The notes under the pieces: model-generated | The model's database searches: none | What the model was told of the DNA's origin: nothing | Seen by the model: only the letters and a program-made list of their open reading frames with translations | Assembly (NCBI GenBank): GCA_011525265.1 | Contig: WTHV01000128.1 | Coordinates: forward strand, 1 to 9,522 | Reading direction: 5' to 3' | Source of the DNA: Alphaproteobacteria bacterium | Lineage (GTDB): Bacteria; Pseudomonadota; Alphaproteobacteria; Puniceispirillales; Puniceispirillaceae | Length of the DNA: 9,522 bases | Shown here: positions 1 through 7,024 of the stretch, piece after piece | Layout of the letters: the number at the start of each line of letters is the position of its first letter | How positions within the stretch are numbered: the stretch's first letter is position 1 | Position numbers and translations under genes: made by a program

Positions 1-365
1 TCTGTAATGTCATTCACAGCTATATGGTTCTTGCCTGCCGCATCCGCGATTTGCTTTGCCAATGCCGCTTCTGCACCTGCTTCTGTCAGGATCAGCGTCT
101 CATCGGGGCTTTGCCAGATTGCATAGCGGCTTTTTGTGGCGTCAAATTTATTATTCTCAACATTTGTTTTAAGCCCTGTCAGCTTTGATAGCGTCTTATG
201 AAAGGTGCTATTGCAACGGATGTTCAATTTGCCCTGATGGCGTATCTCAGAGATGGTAAGCCCCACCTTGCCACCATTTGGCGCAGGGCTAGAGGCAGCT
301 TTGATTGACATAAAGGCGCTATGACCGTTGATAAGTGCGGTTGCTGATTGTGAAGAATTAGCCAT
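1..365 (-). CDS. soxG: Sarcosine oxidase gamma subunit SoxG (3' end outside window)
   Basis: This is the fourth subunit of heterotetrameric sarcosine oxidase. In this family the gamma subunit has no known cofactor of its own and packs against the alpha subunit. About 121 residues are visible and the reading frame is open to the left edge; full-length homologues are usually around 180-210 residues, so roughly the last third is missing. The family pattern is recognisable: an N-terminal ALINGHSAF segment, then LTISEIRHQGKLNIR, then RYAIWQSPDETLIL, which matches the usual 'LWLGPDEWLL' stretch. I start it at the ATG overlapping the soxA stop codon because AAGGAG lies 9 bases upstream and the N-terminal segment is family-like. 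An in-frame ATG at 311 is the alternative. The 8-base overlap with soxA implies translational coupling. Assignment rests on motif memory plus operon position, and the two agree. Confidence 0.88.
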   Translation of the reverse strand, partial: MANSSQSATALINGHSAFMSIKAASSPAPNGGKVGLTISEIRHQGKLNIRCNSTFHKTLSKLTGLKTNVENNKFDATKSRYAIWQSPDETLILTEAGAEAALAKQIADAAGKNHIAVNDIT

Positions 366-3300
366 TGATACGCTCTCCTTTTGGATCATAGAACACAGTA
401 TCTGTGATGGTTGCCTCAATTGGCTCTTGCCCATCAAGCATTGGGAAATAGACGGTCTGGCCCTTTAAGGCATGACCATTTTTCAGCAGACCCATTGCAA
501 TTGAGTGATTAAGGTTCGGTGACCAATAGGATGAGGTGACTTGCCCAAGCATTGTCATTGGCGCAGGCTCGGTTGGATCAAGCACCGCATGAGCACCTTC
601 TGGAATAACCTTCTTTGGGTCTTTTGTCACAAGCCCGACAAGCTGTTTGCGGTCTGTTGACGCCATTGATTTACGCTCTAATGCACGCTTACCAATGAAG
701 TCTGGCTTCTTGGCTGAGACAATCCATTGCATACCAAGATCCGTTGATGTCACTGTGCCATCTGTTTCTTGACCAACAATGATAAAGCCTTTTTCTGCAC
801 GAAGAACGTGCATAGCTTCTGTGCCGTAAGGTGTAATGCCATGCGGCTTGCCTGCCTTCATCAGTGCCGTCCATAGGGCAAGGCCATAACGTGCCGGCAC
901 ATTGATTTCATAAGATAGCTCACCTGTGAAAGAAATGCGGAAGAGACGCGCTGGAATACCAGCAACATGACTCTCTTTCATGCTCATAAACGGGAACGCG
1001 CCATCTGATAAATCAGTATCACACCCTGCCTCAGATAAGATTTGACGTGCTAGCGGGCCCGATAGGGTGGCAACAGACCATTGCTCAGTCACAGATGTCA
1101 TATAGACCTCTAGCTCAGGCCATTCTGTTTGATGCCATTCTTCAAGCCAATCAAGAACACCTGCCGCACCACCTGTTGTGGTTGTCATGTGGAAGTGGTT
1201 TTCACCAAGGCGTGTTGTCACACCATCATCCATCACCATGCCATCATCTTTTAGCATCAAGCCATAGCGGCATCTGCCAATGCCAAGCTTTAGCCAAGCA
1301 TTTGTATAGACACGGTTTAGAAATTCTGCCGCATCCTTGCCTCTGATATCAATTTTACCCAAGGTTGAGGCATCAAGAAGGCCAGCTGTTGTACGTGCGG
1401 CAACAACCTCACGATTAACCGCATCTTCCATGCTCTCGCCTGCTTGCGGATAATACCACGCACGCATCCATTGGCCGACATGCTCAAACGTGGCGCCAGC
1501 TTGCTGATGCCAGCTATCCATTCTTGTGCGGCGCACAGGGTCAAATAACCCTTTAATATCACGGCCAGCAATCGCGCCGATGCTTGTTGGGGTGTAAGGC
1601 ATACGGAATGTTGTTGTACCAACATTTGGAATCTCATTTTGCAATGAATTCGCCAAAATCCCGAGCGCATTGATATTGGATGTTTTGCCTTGGTCAGTCG
1701 CCATACCATTTGTGGTATAACGCTTTACATGCTCCACAGAATGATAACCCTCGCGAACCGCAAGCTGAATATCAGAGCCTGTCACGTCATTTTGGAAATC
1801 AACAAAGGCTTTGTCACCCTGACCCGCAGGCAAGCCATTAGCAATTTTCCATGCAGCAATAGGCGCAAAAGATTGCTTTGGTGCTGAGGATTCAGGAACA
1901 GAAACATCTTCTGCAGATAGACCTTGGCGGGTAAGGGCTTTGCTTGCCACTTTCACAGCTTCAGCCAACAGCTTTGCGATATCAAATGTGCCATTTGCCG
2001 CACCAGCTGATTGTTCACGCTCATGATAGGTTGATGGGCGGAAACATAATGTTTTCTCATCCCATTTTAATTTGCCTCTGGCTTGAGAATGCAAATGCAC
2101 CGCAGGCGATAGGCCACCTGACATCAGCACAAGGTCACAATCTCTGTGCAGGGCTTCGCCTGTTACGCTGCTAGCATCCGCGTTCACAGGGCAGATTTCA
2201 ACACGTCCCACGCGCAAATTGCCAGCAGCAACTGTTACCGCATGACCGGCAAGCACTTCAATGCCAGCTTCTTTTGCTGCGCTGATAAGCGGGCCTTTTG
2301 GATTGGCTCTAATATCCGCAATGCTTCTGACCATCACACCTTGCTTTTGAAGGGCAATGGCTGTGCGATAGGCATCATCATTATTGGTTGTGATAATGAC
2401 GCGTCTGCCAGGCAATGCGCCGAAACGGTTCGCATAGGTGCGTCCTGCACCAGATAGCATAACCCCCGGCAAATCATTGCCAGAGAAAACAAGCGGACGC
2501 TCATGCGCACCAGTTGCCAAAATCACCTCTGTGGCACGTATTTTCCACAGACGCTGGCGCGGCAGATGCGCAGGGCGTGTGCCCATATGATCTGTCACAC
2601 GCTCACACATGGTGATGAAATTATGATCGCCATAGCCAAAGACTGTTGTGCGCGGCAATAAGGTCACATTATCCATCGCGCTAAGAGCCGCTACCTGTGC
2701 GGCAATCCAGCTATCGGCAGGCTTATTGTCTATCATGACATCGCTTTCACCAAGCAACCAGCCGCCAAGCTCATTCTGCTCATCAGCTAGGATAACACGT
2801 GCGCCGCTTTTTGCCGCCTGTAGTGCTGCCATAAGGCCAGCTGCACCCCCGCCTGCGATAAGGACTTCGCAATGGGCGTGTGTATGCTCATAGCGATCAG
2901 GGTCGTTTGGATCATCTGCAACACGCCCAAGACCTGCGGCATTGCGGATAACATGCTCATAAGTCATCCATAAAGAGGCTGGCCACATGAATGTCTTGTA
3001 ATAAAAACCGGCAGGGAAAAAGCGTGATAACAGCGAGTTAACAGCGCCCACATCCACTTTCAGGCTTGGGAATCTATTTTGGCTTTCTGCATAAAGCCCG
3101 TCATAGATTTCAACTTGTGTTGCGCGTAGATTTGGCTCGGCATAAGCGCCTTTGCCAACACGTACCAACGCATTTGCTTCTTCTGAACCAGAGGCCATGA
3201 TACCGCGCGGTCTGTGATATTTAAAAGAACGCCCGACAAGATGGACATTATTGGCAAGCAAAGCAGAAGCGATTGTATCACCTTCAAAACCCTGATAACG

Positions 3301-3396
3301 CTTGCCATCAAAGGTGAATGTAACTGGCTTGCTACGATTGATGCGGCCTGTAGATGGGGCGCGCATAGTGTCTTTTTGTGAAGAGAAAATACCCAT
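358..3396 (-). CDS. soxA: Sarcosine oxidase alpha subunit SoxA
   Basis: This is the large catalytic subunit, 1012 residues, close to the usual ~1000. In the family it binds NAD+ and tetrahydrofolate and passes the sarcosine methyl carbon to THF. Domains in order: a ferredoxin-like N-terminal domain without cluster cysteines (about 20-100, including GRSFKYHRPRG); a dinucleotide-binding fold with GGGAAG at 182-187 and VILADE at 201-206; a second conserved stretch with ATGAHERPLVF at 294-304; a linker with the family signature DFQNDVTGSDIQLAVREG (533-550) and HVKRYTTNGMATDQGK (556-571); and a C-terminal GcvT-like aminomethyltransferase domain (about 620-1000) expected to bind folate. Its ATG shares one base with the soxD stop (TAATG), preceded by a purine-rich AAGGGGAAAA. 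Intact, with no frameshift. The alpha subunit of a related dimethylglycine enzyme is less likely because soxB, soxD and soxG are all adjacent. Confidence 0.96.
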   Translation of the reverse strand: MGIFSSQKDTMRAPSTGRINRSKPVTFTFDGKRYQGFEGDTIASALLANNVHLVGRSFKYHRPRGIMASGSEEANALVRVGKGAYAEPNLRATQVEIYDGLYAESQNRFPSLKVDVGAVNSLLSRFFPAGFYYKTFMWPASLWMTYEHVIRNAAGLGRVADDPNDPDRYEHTHAHCEVLIAGGGAAGLMAALQAAKSGARVILADEQNELGGWLLGESDVMIDNKPADSWIAAQVAALSAMDNVTLLPRTTVFGYGDHNFITMCERVTDHMGTRPAHLPRQRLWKIRATEVILATGAHERPLVFSGNDLPGVMLSGAGRTYANRFGALPGRRVIITTNNDDAYRTAIALQKQGVMVRSIADIRANPKGPLISAAKEAGIEVLAGHAVTVAAGNLRVGRVEICPVNADASSVTGEALHRDCDLVLMSGGLSPAVHLHSQARGKLKWDEKTLCFRPSTYHEREQSAGAANGTFDIAKLLAEAVKVASKALTRQGLSAEDVSVPESSAPKQSFAPIAAWKIANGLPAGQGDKAFVDFQNDVTGSDIQLAVREGYHSVEHVKRYTTNGMATDQGKTSNINALGILANSLQNEIPNVGTTTFRMPYTPTSIGAIAGRDIKGLFDPVRRTRMDSWHQQAGATFEHVGQWMRAWYYPQAGESMEDAVNREVVAARTTAGLLDASTLGKIDIRGKDAAEFLNRVYTNAWLKLGIGRCRYGLMLKDDGMVMDDGVTTRLGENHFHMTTTTGGAAGVLDWLEEWHQTEWPELEVYMTSVTEQWSVATLSGPLARQILSEAGCDTDLSDGAFPFMSMKESHVAGIPARLFRISFTGELSYEINVPARYGLALWTALMKAGKPHGITPYGTEAMHVLRAEKGFIIVGQETDGTVTSTDLGMQWIVSAKKPDFIGKRALERKSMASTDRKQLVGLVTKDPKKVIPEGAHAVLDPTEPAPMTMLGQVTSSYWSPNLNHSIAMGLLKNGHALKGQTVYFPMLDGQEPIEATITDTVFYDPKGERING
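375..380 (-). promoter_or_regulatory. Ribosome binding site of soxG
   Basis: AAGGAG on the minus strand lies inside the 3' end of soxA, 9 bases before the ATG at 365. It supports that start over the downstream ATG at 311. Confidence 0.6.
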
Positions 3397-3755
3397 TATT
3401 TTTTCCCCTTTGTCGCAGGCATAGCTGCTTTTTCAGCCGCAGATGCACGGCGCCAATTTTCAGCATGAGCTTGTTTGCCAGCCTTTGATTTTGGCAAGCC
3501 GCCCATAGGGTAGATTTCGATAATTTCATCTGTCACGGTATCTCTGACGGCATTAAACCATTTCCGGCAGCCTGCGGCATGACGCCAGCGCTCTAAGAAG
3601 ATGCCTTTCGGGTTATGGCGAAAGAACAGATAATCGGCAAATTGTGTATCATTAATGCTGTTTTCAGCCAAAGGGCGCGCAATATGCGCTTCGCCGCCAC
3701 AGCTAAATTCAGCTTCATCTCTTGCACCGCAATGAGGACAATTAATCAGTAACAT
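3396..3755 (-). CDS. soxD: Sarcosine oxidase delta subunit SoxD, zinc-binding
   Basis: This 119-residue protein is the small structural subunit of heterotetrameric sarcosine oxidase. The family binds one zinc ion, and all four expected ligands are visible: Cys6 and Cys9 in the N-terminal INCPHCGARDE, and His59 and Cys63 in RWRHAAGCRKWF. DTVTDEI followed by a lysine- and alanine-rich tail is also typical. Start at the ATG at 3755, with AAGGA 8 bases upstream. It lies 26 bases after soxB and its stop overlaps the soxA start by one base, so the subunits are probably co-translated in similar amounts. Length is in the upper part of the usual range because of the basic tail. Confidence 0.95.
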   Translation of the reverse strand: MLLINCPHCGARDEAEFSCGGEAHIARPLAENSINDTQFADYLFFRHNPKGIFLERWRHAAGCRKWFNAVRDTVTDEIIEIYPMGGLPKSKAGKQAHAENWRRASAAEKAAMPATKGKK

Positions 3756-3781
3756 TGTGTTTTTCCTTATGCCTTGAAGCG

Positions 3782-5080
3782 TTAGTGCGCGACGCCAGCA
3801 GCGCCATGTTCGTCAATCAAATAGCCAGTTTCAAAACGCTTTAGCGCATAGGGCTCAGCAATTTTGTTCGGGCGATCATTGGCAATCAAATCAGCAAAGA
3901 CATGACCAGAGCCAGGGGTTGCTTTAAAGCCGCCCGTGCCCCAGCCACAATTAAAGTACAAGCCATCTACATCAGTCTTTGAAATAATCGGCGAGGCATC
4001 AGGGCAAGTATCAACAATACCGCCCCAGTGACGTAACATTCTAAGGCGTGATAATACGGGGAATAGCTCGACAGCGGCGGCAAGCATATGTTCTGGAACA
4101 GGCCATGAGCCGCGCTGAGCATAAGAGTTATATTTATCAACACCAGCCCCTAGCACCATTTCACCCTTATCTGACTGGCTGATATACATATGTACCGCAT
4201 TTGACATGATAACCGTATCAAGAATGGGCTTAATTGGCTCTGATACCAAGGCTTGAAGCGGGCGTGATTGCAATGGCATACGCACCCCTGCCATATCCGC
4301 GATTAATGATGAGTGGCCAGCAACAACAACGCCAACCTTCTTTGTCTTAATTAGGCCTCTTGTTGTTTCCACACCAGTGATTTTACGACCTGAACGCTTT
4401 AGGCCAGTAACCTCACAATTTTGTATAATATCAACACCCAAATCATCAGCCGCTCTGGCATAACCCCAGGCTACCGCATCATGGCGGGCTGTGCCGCCGC
4501 GCTTTTGCAAAAAGCCGCCCATAACAGGGTAGCGGATATTTTGATCAATATTGATTGTCGGCACAAAGTCTTTGATTTGTTCAGGTGTCATAATATCGGA
4601 ATCAATGCCGTTCAAGCGGATAGCATGAACACGGCGCGACATATCACGTAACTCGCCCCAGCTATGGGCAATTGTTAAGACGCCGCGCTGAGAGAACATG
4701 ATGTTAAAGTTCAAATCCTGCGCAAGGCCTTCCCATAATTTCAAGGCATGATCATAGATGGCGGCAGATTCATCCCACATATAATTCGAGCGGATAATGG
4801 TTGTGTTTCGGCCTGTGTTACCACCGCCGAGCCAGCCTTTTTCAATCACTGCAATATTGGTCATATTATGCACAGATGCCAAATAATAGGCTGTGGCAAG
4901 CCCATGGCCACCACCACCAATAATCACAGCATCATATTCTGCCTTTGGTTCAGCATGACGCCATGCTTGTTGCCAATTTTGGTGGTATGACATTGCGTTA
5001 CGGGCCAATGAAAAGGCTGAATAGCGCTTCTTGCTGCTGCCTAACCCTGATGTGCCGCGGTCGATTCCATTATCTGCCAT
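3782..5080 (-). CDS. soxB: Sarcosine oxidase beta subunit SoxB
   Basis: This flavoprotein subunit is where sarcosine is oxidised. It belongs to the DAO family. Numbered from the ATG at 5080 (432 residues), the FAD-binding GGGGHG is at 55-60, followed by VIEKGWLGGGNTGRNTTIIRSN. His200 in TARHDAVAWGYARA aligns, from memory, with the histidine that carries covalent FMN in the Stenotrophomonas enzyme (His173 there). The C-terminal half has WGGIVDTCPDASPIISK and NCGWGTGGFKATPGSGH, and it ends ETGYLIDEHGAAGVAH, all family signatures. The frame can also start at a GTG at 5092, but that codon lies inside the ribosome-binding-like AAGGTGAG, so I prefer 5080. Either way there are about 20-25 residues before the common RYSAFSL start. 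First gene of the operon; its promoter should lie in 5081-5398. Confidence 0.95.
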   Translation of the reverse strand: MADNGIDRGTSGLGSSKKRYSAFSLARNAMSYHQNWQQAWRHAEPKAEYDAVIIGGGGHGLATAYYLASVHNMTNIAVIEKGWLGGGNTGRNTTIIRSNYMWDESAAIYDHALKLWEGLAQDLNFNIMFSQRGVLTIAHSWGELRDMSRRVHAIRLNGIDSDIMTPEQIKDFVPTINIDQNIRYPVMGGFLQKRGGTARHDAVAWGYARAADDLGVDIIQNCEVTGLKRSGRKITGVETTRGLIKTKKVGVVVAGHSSLIADMAGVRMPLQSRPLQALVSEPIKPILDTVIMSNAVHMYISQSDKGEMVLGAGVDKYNSYAQRGSWPVPEHMLAAAVELFPVLSRLRMLRHWGGIVDTCPDASPIISKTDVDGLYFNCGWGTGGFKATPGSGHVFADLIANDRPNKIAEPYALKRFETGYLIDEHGAAGVAH

Positions 5081-5398
5081 CGTCTTACTCACCTTATATT
5101 ACGTAAAACCAAATTTCTGCTATTGGCAAAAGGCCAAAATTGCCCCTGCTAATGAAGCAGATGTACCTTATTTTATAGCCCTATGCCAATAATTCGAACA
5201 TCTTGGCTTTCATCATGCAAAAAGCCTGTCTTTTGGCCGACAAAGCTTGCTGATTCAGCGACATATTGAGGTCAACTATTGCCGCAGTAGCTGAAATGAC
5301 TATCTGAGTAGGTAAGGGCGCTTGCTTGATATTCTTACCATCGTTATCGTGGGATAAATGAGGCGTGCATTAATGATGTTATCTTGAACGGGAAAATT
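5081..5398. other. Divergent intergenic region between soxB and the amidohydrolase gene
   Basis: This is 318 bases with no convincing gene on either strand. It must hold the start signals for both soxB (leftward) and the amidohydrolase (rightward). Short perfect inverted repeats seen: TTGGC-5-GCCAA at 5123-5137, CTGCT-5-AGCAG at 5146-5160, and GGCTTT-10-AAAGCC at 5205-5226. GGCCAAAA at 5132 is also matched by TTTTGGCC at 5231. The first two would lie in the soxB leader if transcription starts near 5165. I see no match to a glycine, SAM or other riboswitch consensus and no recognisable operator. The hairpins are short enough to be chance. Confidence 0.5.
5172..5198 (-). promoter_or_regulatory. 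Possible promoter of the sox operon
   Basis: Read on the minus strand there is a good -10-like TATAAA (5172-5177) followed by AT. A poor -35 candidate, TTCGAA, stands about 15 bases upstream. The position is sensible, about 90 bases before the soxB start, but the -35 is weak and spaced short, so this is only a candidate. Confidence 0.25.
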
Positions 5399-6574
5399 AT
5401 GGCTGTTTTAAATTCAATCGCACAATCACATGAGGAAATGACAAGCTGGCGCCATGCACTGCATCAGCATCCTGAGACGTGCTATGAAGAAAAATGGACC
5501 TCTGATTTTATCGCTAAACAGCTGACTAGCTTTGGCATTGAAATTCATCGCGGCCTCGCCAAGACCGCTGTGGTTGGGATCTTGAAAGGGCAAGGAACAA
5601 GTAAGGCTAGCCTTGGTTTGCGCGCTGATATGGATGGCTTGCCTATGACAGAGGCCAATGATTTTGCGCATAAATCCTTAACGCAAGGGCGAATGCATGC
5701 TTGTGGTCATGATGGTCATATGGCGATGCTTCTTGGTGCGGCAAAATATCTAGCCCAAACAAAACAATTTGACGGGACTGTGTATTTTATCTTCCAACCT
5801 GCCGAAGAGGGCGGCGCAGGTGCCAAGGCAATGATCGATGAGGGGCTTTTCACCCATTTTGATATGGATCATGTCTGGGGGATGCATAATTGGCCTGGCC
5901 TTGCGGCTGGCAAGGTTGCGGTTCATGATGGTGCTTGTATGGCATCGGCAGATCATTTCAGTATAACAATCACAGGCAGAGGCGGTCATGCCGCTATGCC
6001 GCATCAAAGCCAAGACCCTATCATTGCCAGTGCGGCATTGGTGCAGAATTTGCAATCTATCGTCTCACGCACCATTGACCCACTTGATTCTGGTGTTGTG
6101 TCTATTACGGCAATCAATGGCGGCACGGCCTTTAATGTTATCCCTGATTCTGTGGAATTGCGTGGGACGGCACGCGCATTGCGCCCAACAACACGCAATA
6201 AGATAGAAGAGGCGATCCGCCGTATCACAGATCAAATTGCCACAGCCTATGGGGTGACAGCTGATATTGGATGGCGCGGGGGCTATCCGCCAACGGTTAA
6301 TCATAGCGCTGAATCAGAACGTGCTATGGCGGTTGCCGAACAGGTGGTGGGCGCGCAAAATATCATGCGTAACCCGCCTGCCTCGATGGGGGCAGAAGAT
6401 TTTGCCTATATGTTAGAGGCGCGCAAAGGCTCTTATATTTGGCTTGGCGCAGGAGAAGCTGTTCCTGGTAAGATGCTGCATAATACAAGCTATGATTTTA
6501 ATGATGAAATCCTACCAATTGGGGCAAGCTATTGGGCAAAGCTTGTGGAAAGTGAATTGCCACTTGCACCATAA
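5399..6574 (+). CDS. M20-family metallo-amidohydrolase (hippurate/N-acyl-amino-acid hydrolase type)
   Basis: This cytosolic enzyme of 391 residues is likely a metal-dependent hydrolase that cleaves an amide bond between an acyl group and an amino acid. The M20D signatures are present in order: HQHPETCYEE (22-31), GLRADMDGLPM (73-83), MHACGHDGH (99-107), FQPAEEGGAGA (132-142), GMHNWP (161-166), GRGGHAAMPHQSQDP (193-207, dimerisation domain), GAEDFAYML (331-339) and LHNTSYDFND (360-369). Expected metal ligands Cys102, His104, Glu137, His163 and His361 are all there, with Glu136 as general base, so the protein looks active. I start it at the ATG at 5399, 5 bases after GGGA; a TTG at 5384 is in frame but less likely. 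No signal peptide is visible. The exact substrate cannot be read from sequence: hippurate, auxin-conjugate and N-acetyl-amino-acid hydrolases share these motifs. It is divergent from soxB and 35 bases before the next gene. Confidence 0.92.
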   Translation: MAVLNSIAQSHEEMTSWRHALHQHPETCYEEKWTSDFIAKQLTSFGIEIHRGLAKTAVVGILKGQGTSKASLGLRADMDGLPMTEANDFAHKSLTQGRMHACGHDGHMAMLLGAAKYLAQTKQFDGTVYFIFQPAEEGGAGAKAMIDEGLFTHFDMDHVWGMHNWPGLAAGKVAVHDGACMASADHFSITITGRGGHAAMPHQSQDPIIASAALVQNLQSIVSRTIDPLDSGVVSITAINGGTAFNVIPDSVELRGTARALRPTTRNKIEEAIRRITDQIATAYGVTADIGWRGGYPPTVNHSAESERAMAVAEQVVGAQNIMRNPPASMGAEDFAYMLEARKGSYIWLGAGEAVPGKMLHNTSYDFNDEILPIGASYWAKLVESELPLAP

Positions 6575-6609
6575 GTGCCATTTAACACTATAAAGAAGGC
6601 TTCAGTCTT

Positions 6610-6873
6610 ATGACCTCCTCGTCAAAATCCACGCTTACCTTGGTTGCAGCCTTTTTGATTGTGCTTATTGCGGTTGCTTTGGCTAGTTTTTATGTCTGGC
6701 AAGAGATGGGCGTTATTGCATTAGGCTTTCATGGCTGGCTTGCTGTTAGCCTTGGCAGTCTTGGCTCTATCATCCTAGGGGCAGGGTTGATGTGGCTGAC
6801 CTTTTATTCGCATCGTGCCGGTTATGATGAGAAGGCTGGCGAATTTGATGAAGAAGATGACAGCACATCTTAA
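6610..6873 (+). CDS. Small two-helix membrane protein, function unknown
   Basis: This 87-residue protein has two hydrophobic segments, about residues 8-30 and 43-66, joined by a short loop (QEMGVIALGFHG). It then has FYSHRAGYDEKAG and a strongly acidic tail (EFDEEDD). The second helix ending in 'GLMWLTFYSHRAGYDE' resembles a small conserved inner-membrane protein I recall from many Alphaproteobacteria ('GLMALVFYSxRxGYD'), which has no assigned function. Start at the ATG at 6610, 10 bases after AAGAAGG. It lies 35 bases after the amidohydrolase with no terminator between, so the two are probably co-transcribed. Lengths and helices make it a real gene rather than a chance frame. I cannot name a function. 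Confidence 0.75.
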   Translation: MTSSSKSTLTLVAAFLIVLIAVALASFYVWQEMGVIALGFHGWLAVSLGSLGSIILGAGLMWLTFYSHRAGYDEKAGEFDEEDDSTS

Positions 6874-6892
6874 CCCCTAAACACCTTCATTT

Positions 6893-6907
6893 GTTCTTTT
6901 TATGTTC
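6893..6907 (+). promoter_or_regulatory. LexA operator 1 (GTTC-N7-GTTC)
   Basis: GTTC-TTTTTAT-GTTC is an exact match to the alphaproteobacterial SOS box, which is a direct repeat rather than the palindromic CTGT-N8-ACAG of enteric bacteria. It lies 5 bases upstream of the -35 of the imuA promoter. Confidence 0.85.
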
Positions 6908-6912
6908 TTTTC

Positions 6913-6940
6913 TTGACTCATGGTGCGAATCAGATATGTT
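6913..6940 (+). promoter_or_regulatory. SOS promoter of imuA-imuB
   Basis: TTGACT (6913-6918) and TATGTT (6935-6940) are separated by 16 bases, a good sigma70-type pair. It lies about 85-110 bases before the imuA ATG and between the two LexA boxes. LexA bound at either or both would be expected to block RNA polymerase until DNA damage triggers LexA cleavage. Confidence 0.7.
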
Positions 6941-6946
6941 AAAATA

Positions 6947-6961
6947 GAACATAAAGTGAAC
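6947..6961 (+). promoter_or_regulatory. LexA operator 2 (GAAC-N7-GAAC)
   Basis: GAAC-ATAAAGT-GAAC is an exact SOS box, oriented opposite to operator 1. It starts 6 bases after the -10, so it probably covers the transcription start. Box centres are 54 bases apart, about five helical turns, which would place both on the same DNA face. Confidence 0.85.
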
Positions 6962-7012
6962 AAAAGGCGTATCATACATAGACATGTATCAGAGTACGGC
7001 ACGCATCAGAGT

Positions 7013-7020
7013 AAGGAGGG
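7013..7020 (+). promoter_or_regulatory. Strong ribosome binding site fixing the imuA start
   Basis: AAGGAGGG followed by AATC and then ATG at 7025 gives near-ideal spacing. The frame is open back to 6920, but that stretch contains the -10 and the second LexA box, so it is leader and not coding. Confidence 0.85.
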
Positions 7021-7024
7021 AATC

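Larger units (their letters stand above)
6888..6966. repeat. Imperfect 24-base inverted repeat framing the imuA promoter
   Basis: The arms at 6888-6911 and 6943-6966 match at 20 of 24 positions when one is reverse-complemented, counted by eye. The 31-base spacer contains both the -35 and the -10 of the imuA promoter. Each arm contains one LexA box, so similarity goes beyond the GTTC half-sites into the N7 spacers (both end TTTAT in the same reading) and flanks. Confidence 0.7.

Noticed and set aside
1317..1709. Frames of 60-130 codons overlapping soxA on both strands
   Set aside because: They overlap a continuous, well-conserved SoxA frame, have no family-like motifs or ribosome binding sites, and are shadows of it.
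5081..5165. Riboswitch (glycine type) in the soxB leader
   Set aside because: The setting would suit glycine sensing, but the conserved purine-rich core is not recognisable and the hairpins are only 5-6 base pairs.
5384..5398. TTG start extending the amidohydrolase by five residues
   Set aside because: TTG is a rare start, and an ATG at 5399 follows closely with a GGGA at suitable spacing; the extra residues are not part of the family.
6874..6892. Rho-independent terminator between the small membrane gene and the SOS promoter
   Set aside because: The T-rich stretch belongs to the LexA box region and there is no GC-rich stem before it.
6920..7024. Upstream extension of imuA to an ATG-like start in the leader
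   Set aside because: It would place the -10 and the second LexA box in coding sequence, has no ribosome binding site, and gives a basic peptide unlike ImuA. AAGGAGGG points to 7025.
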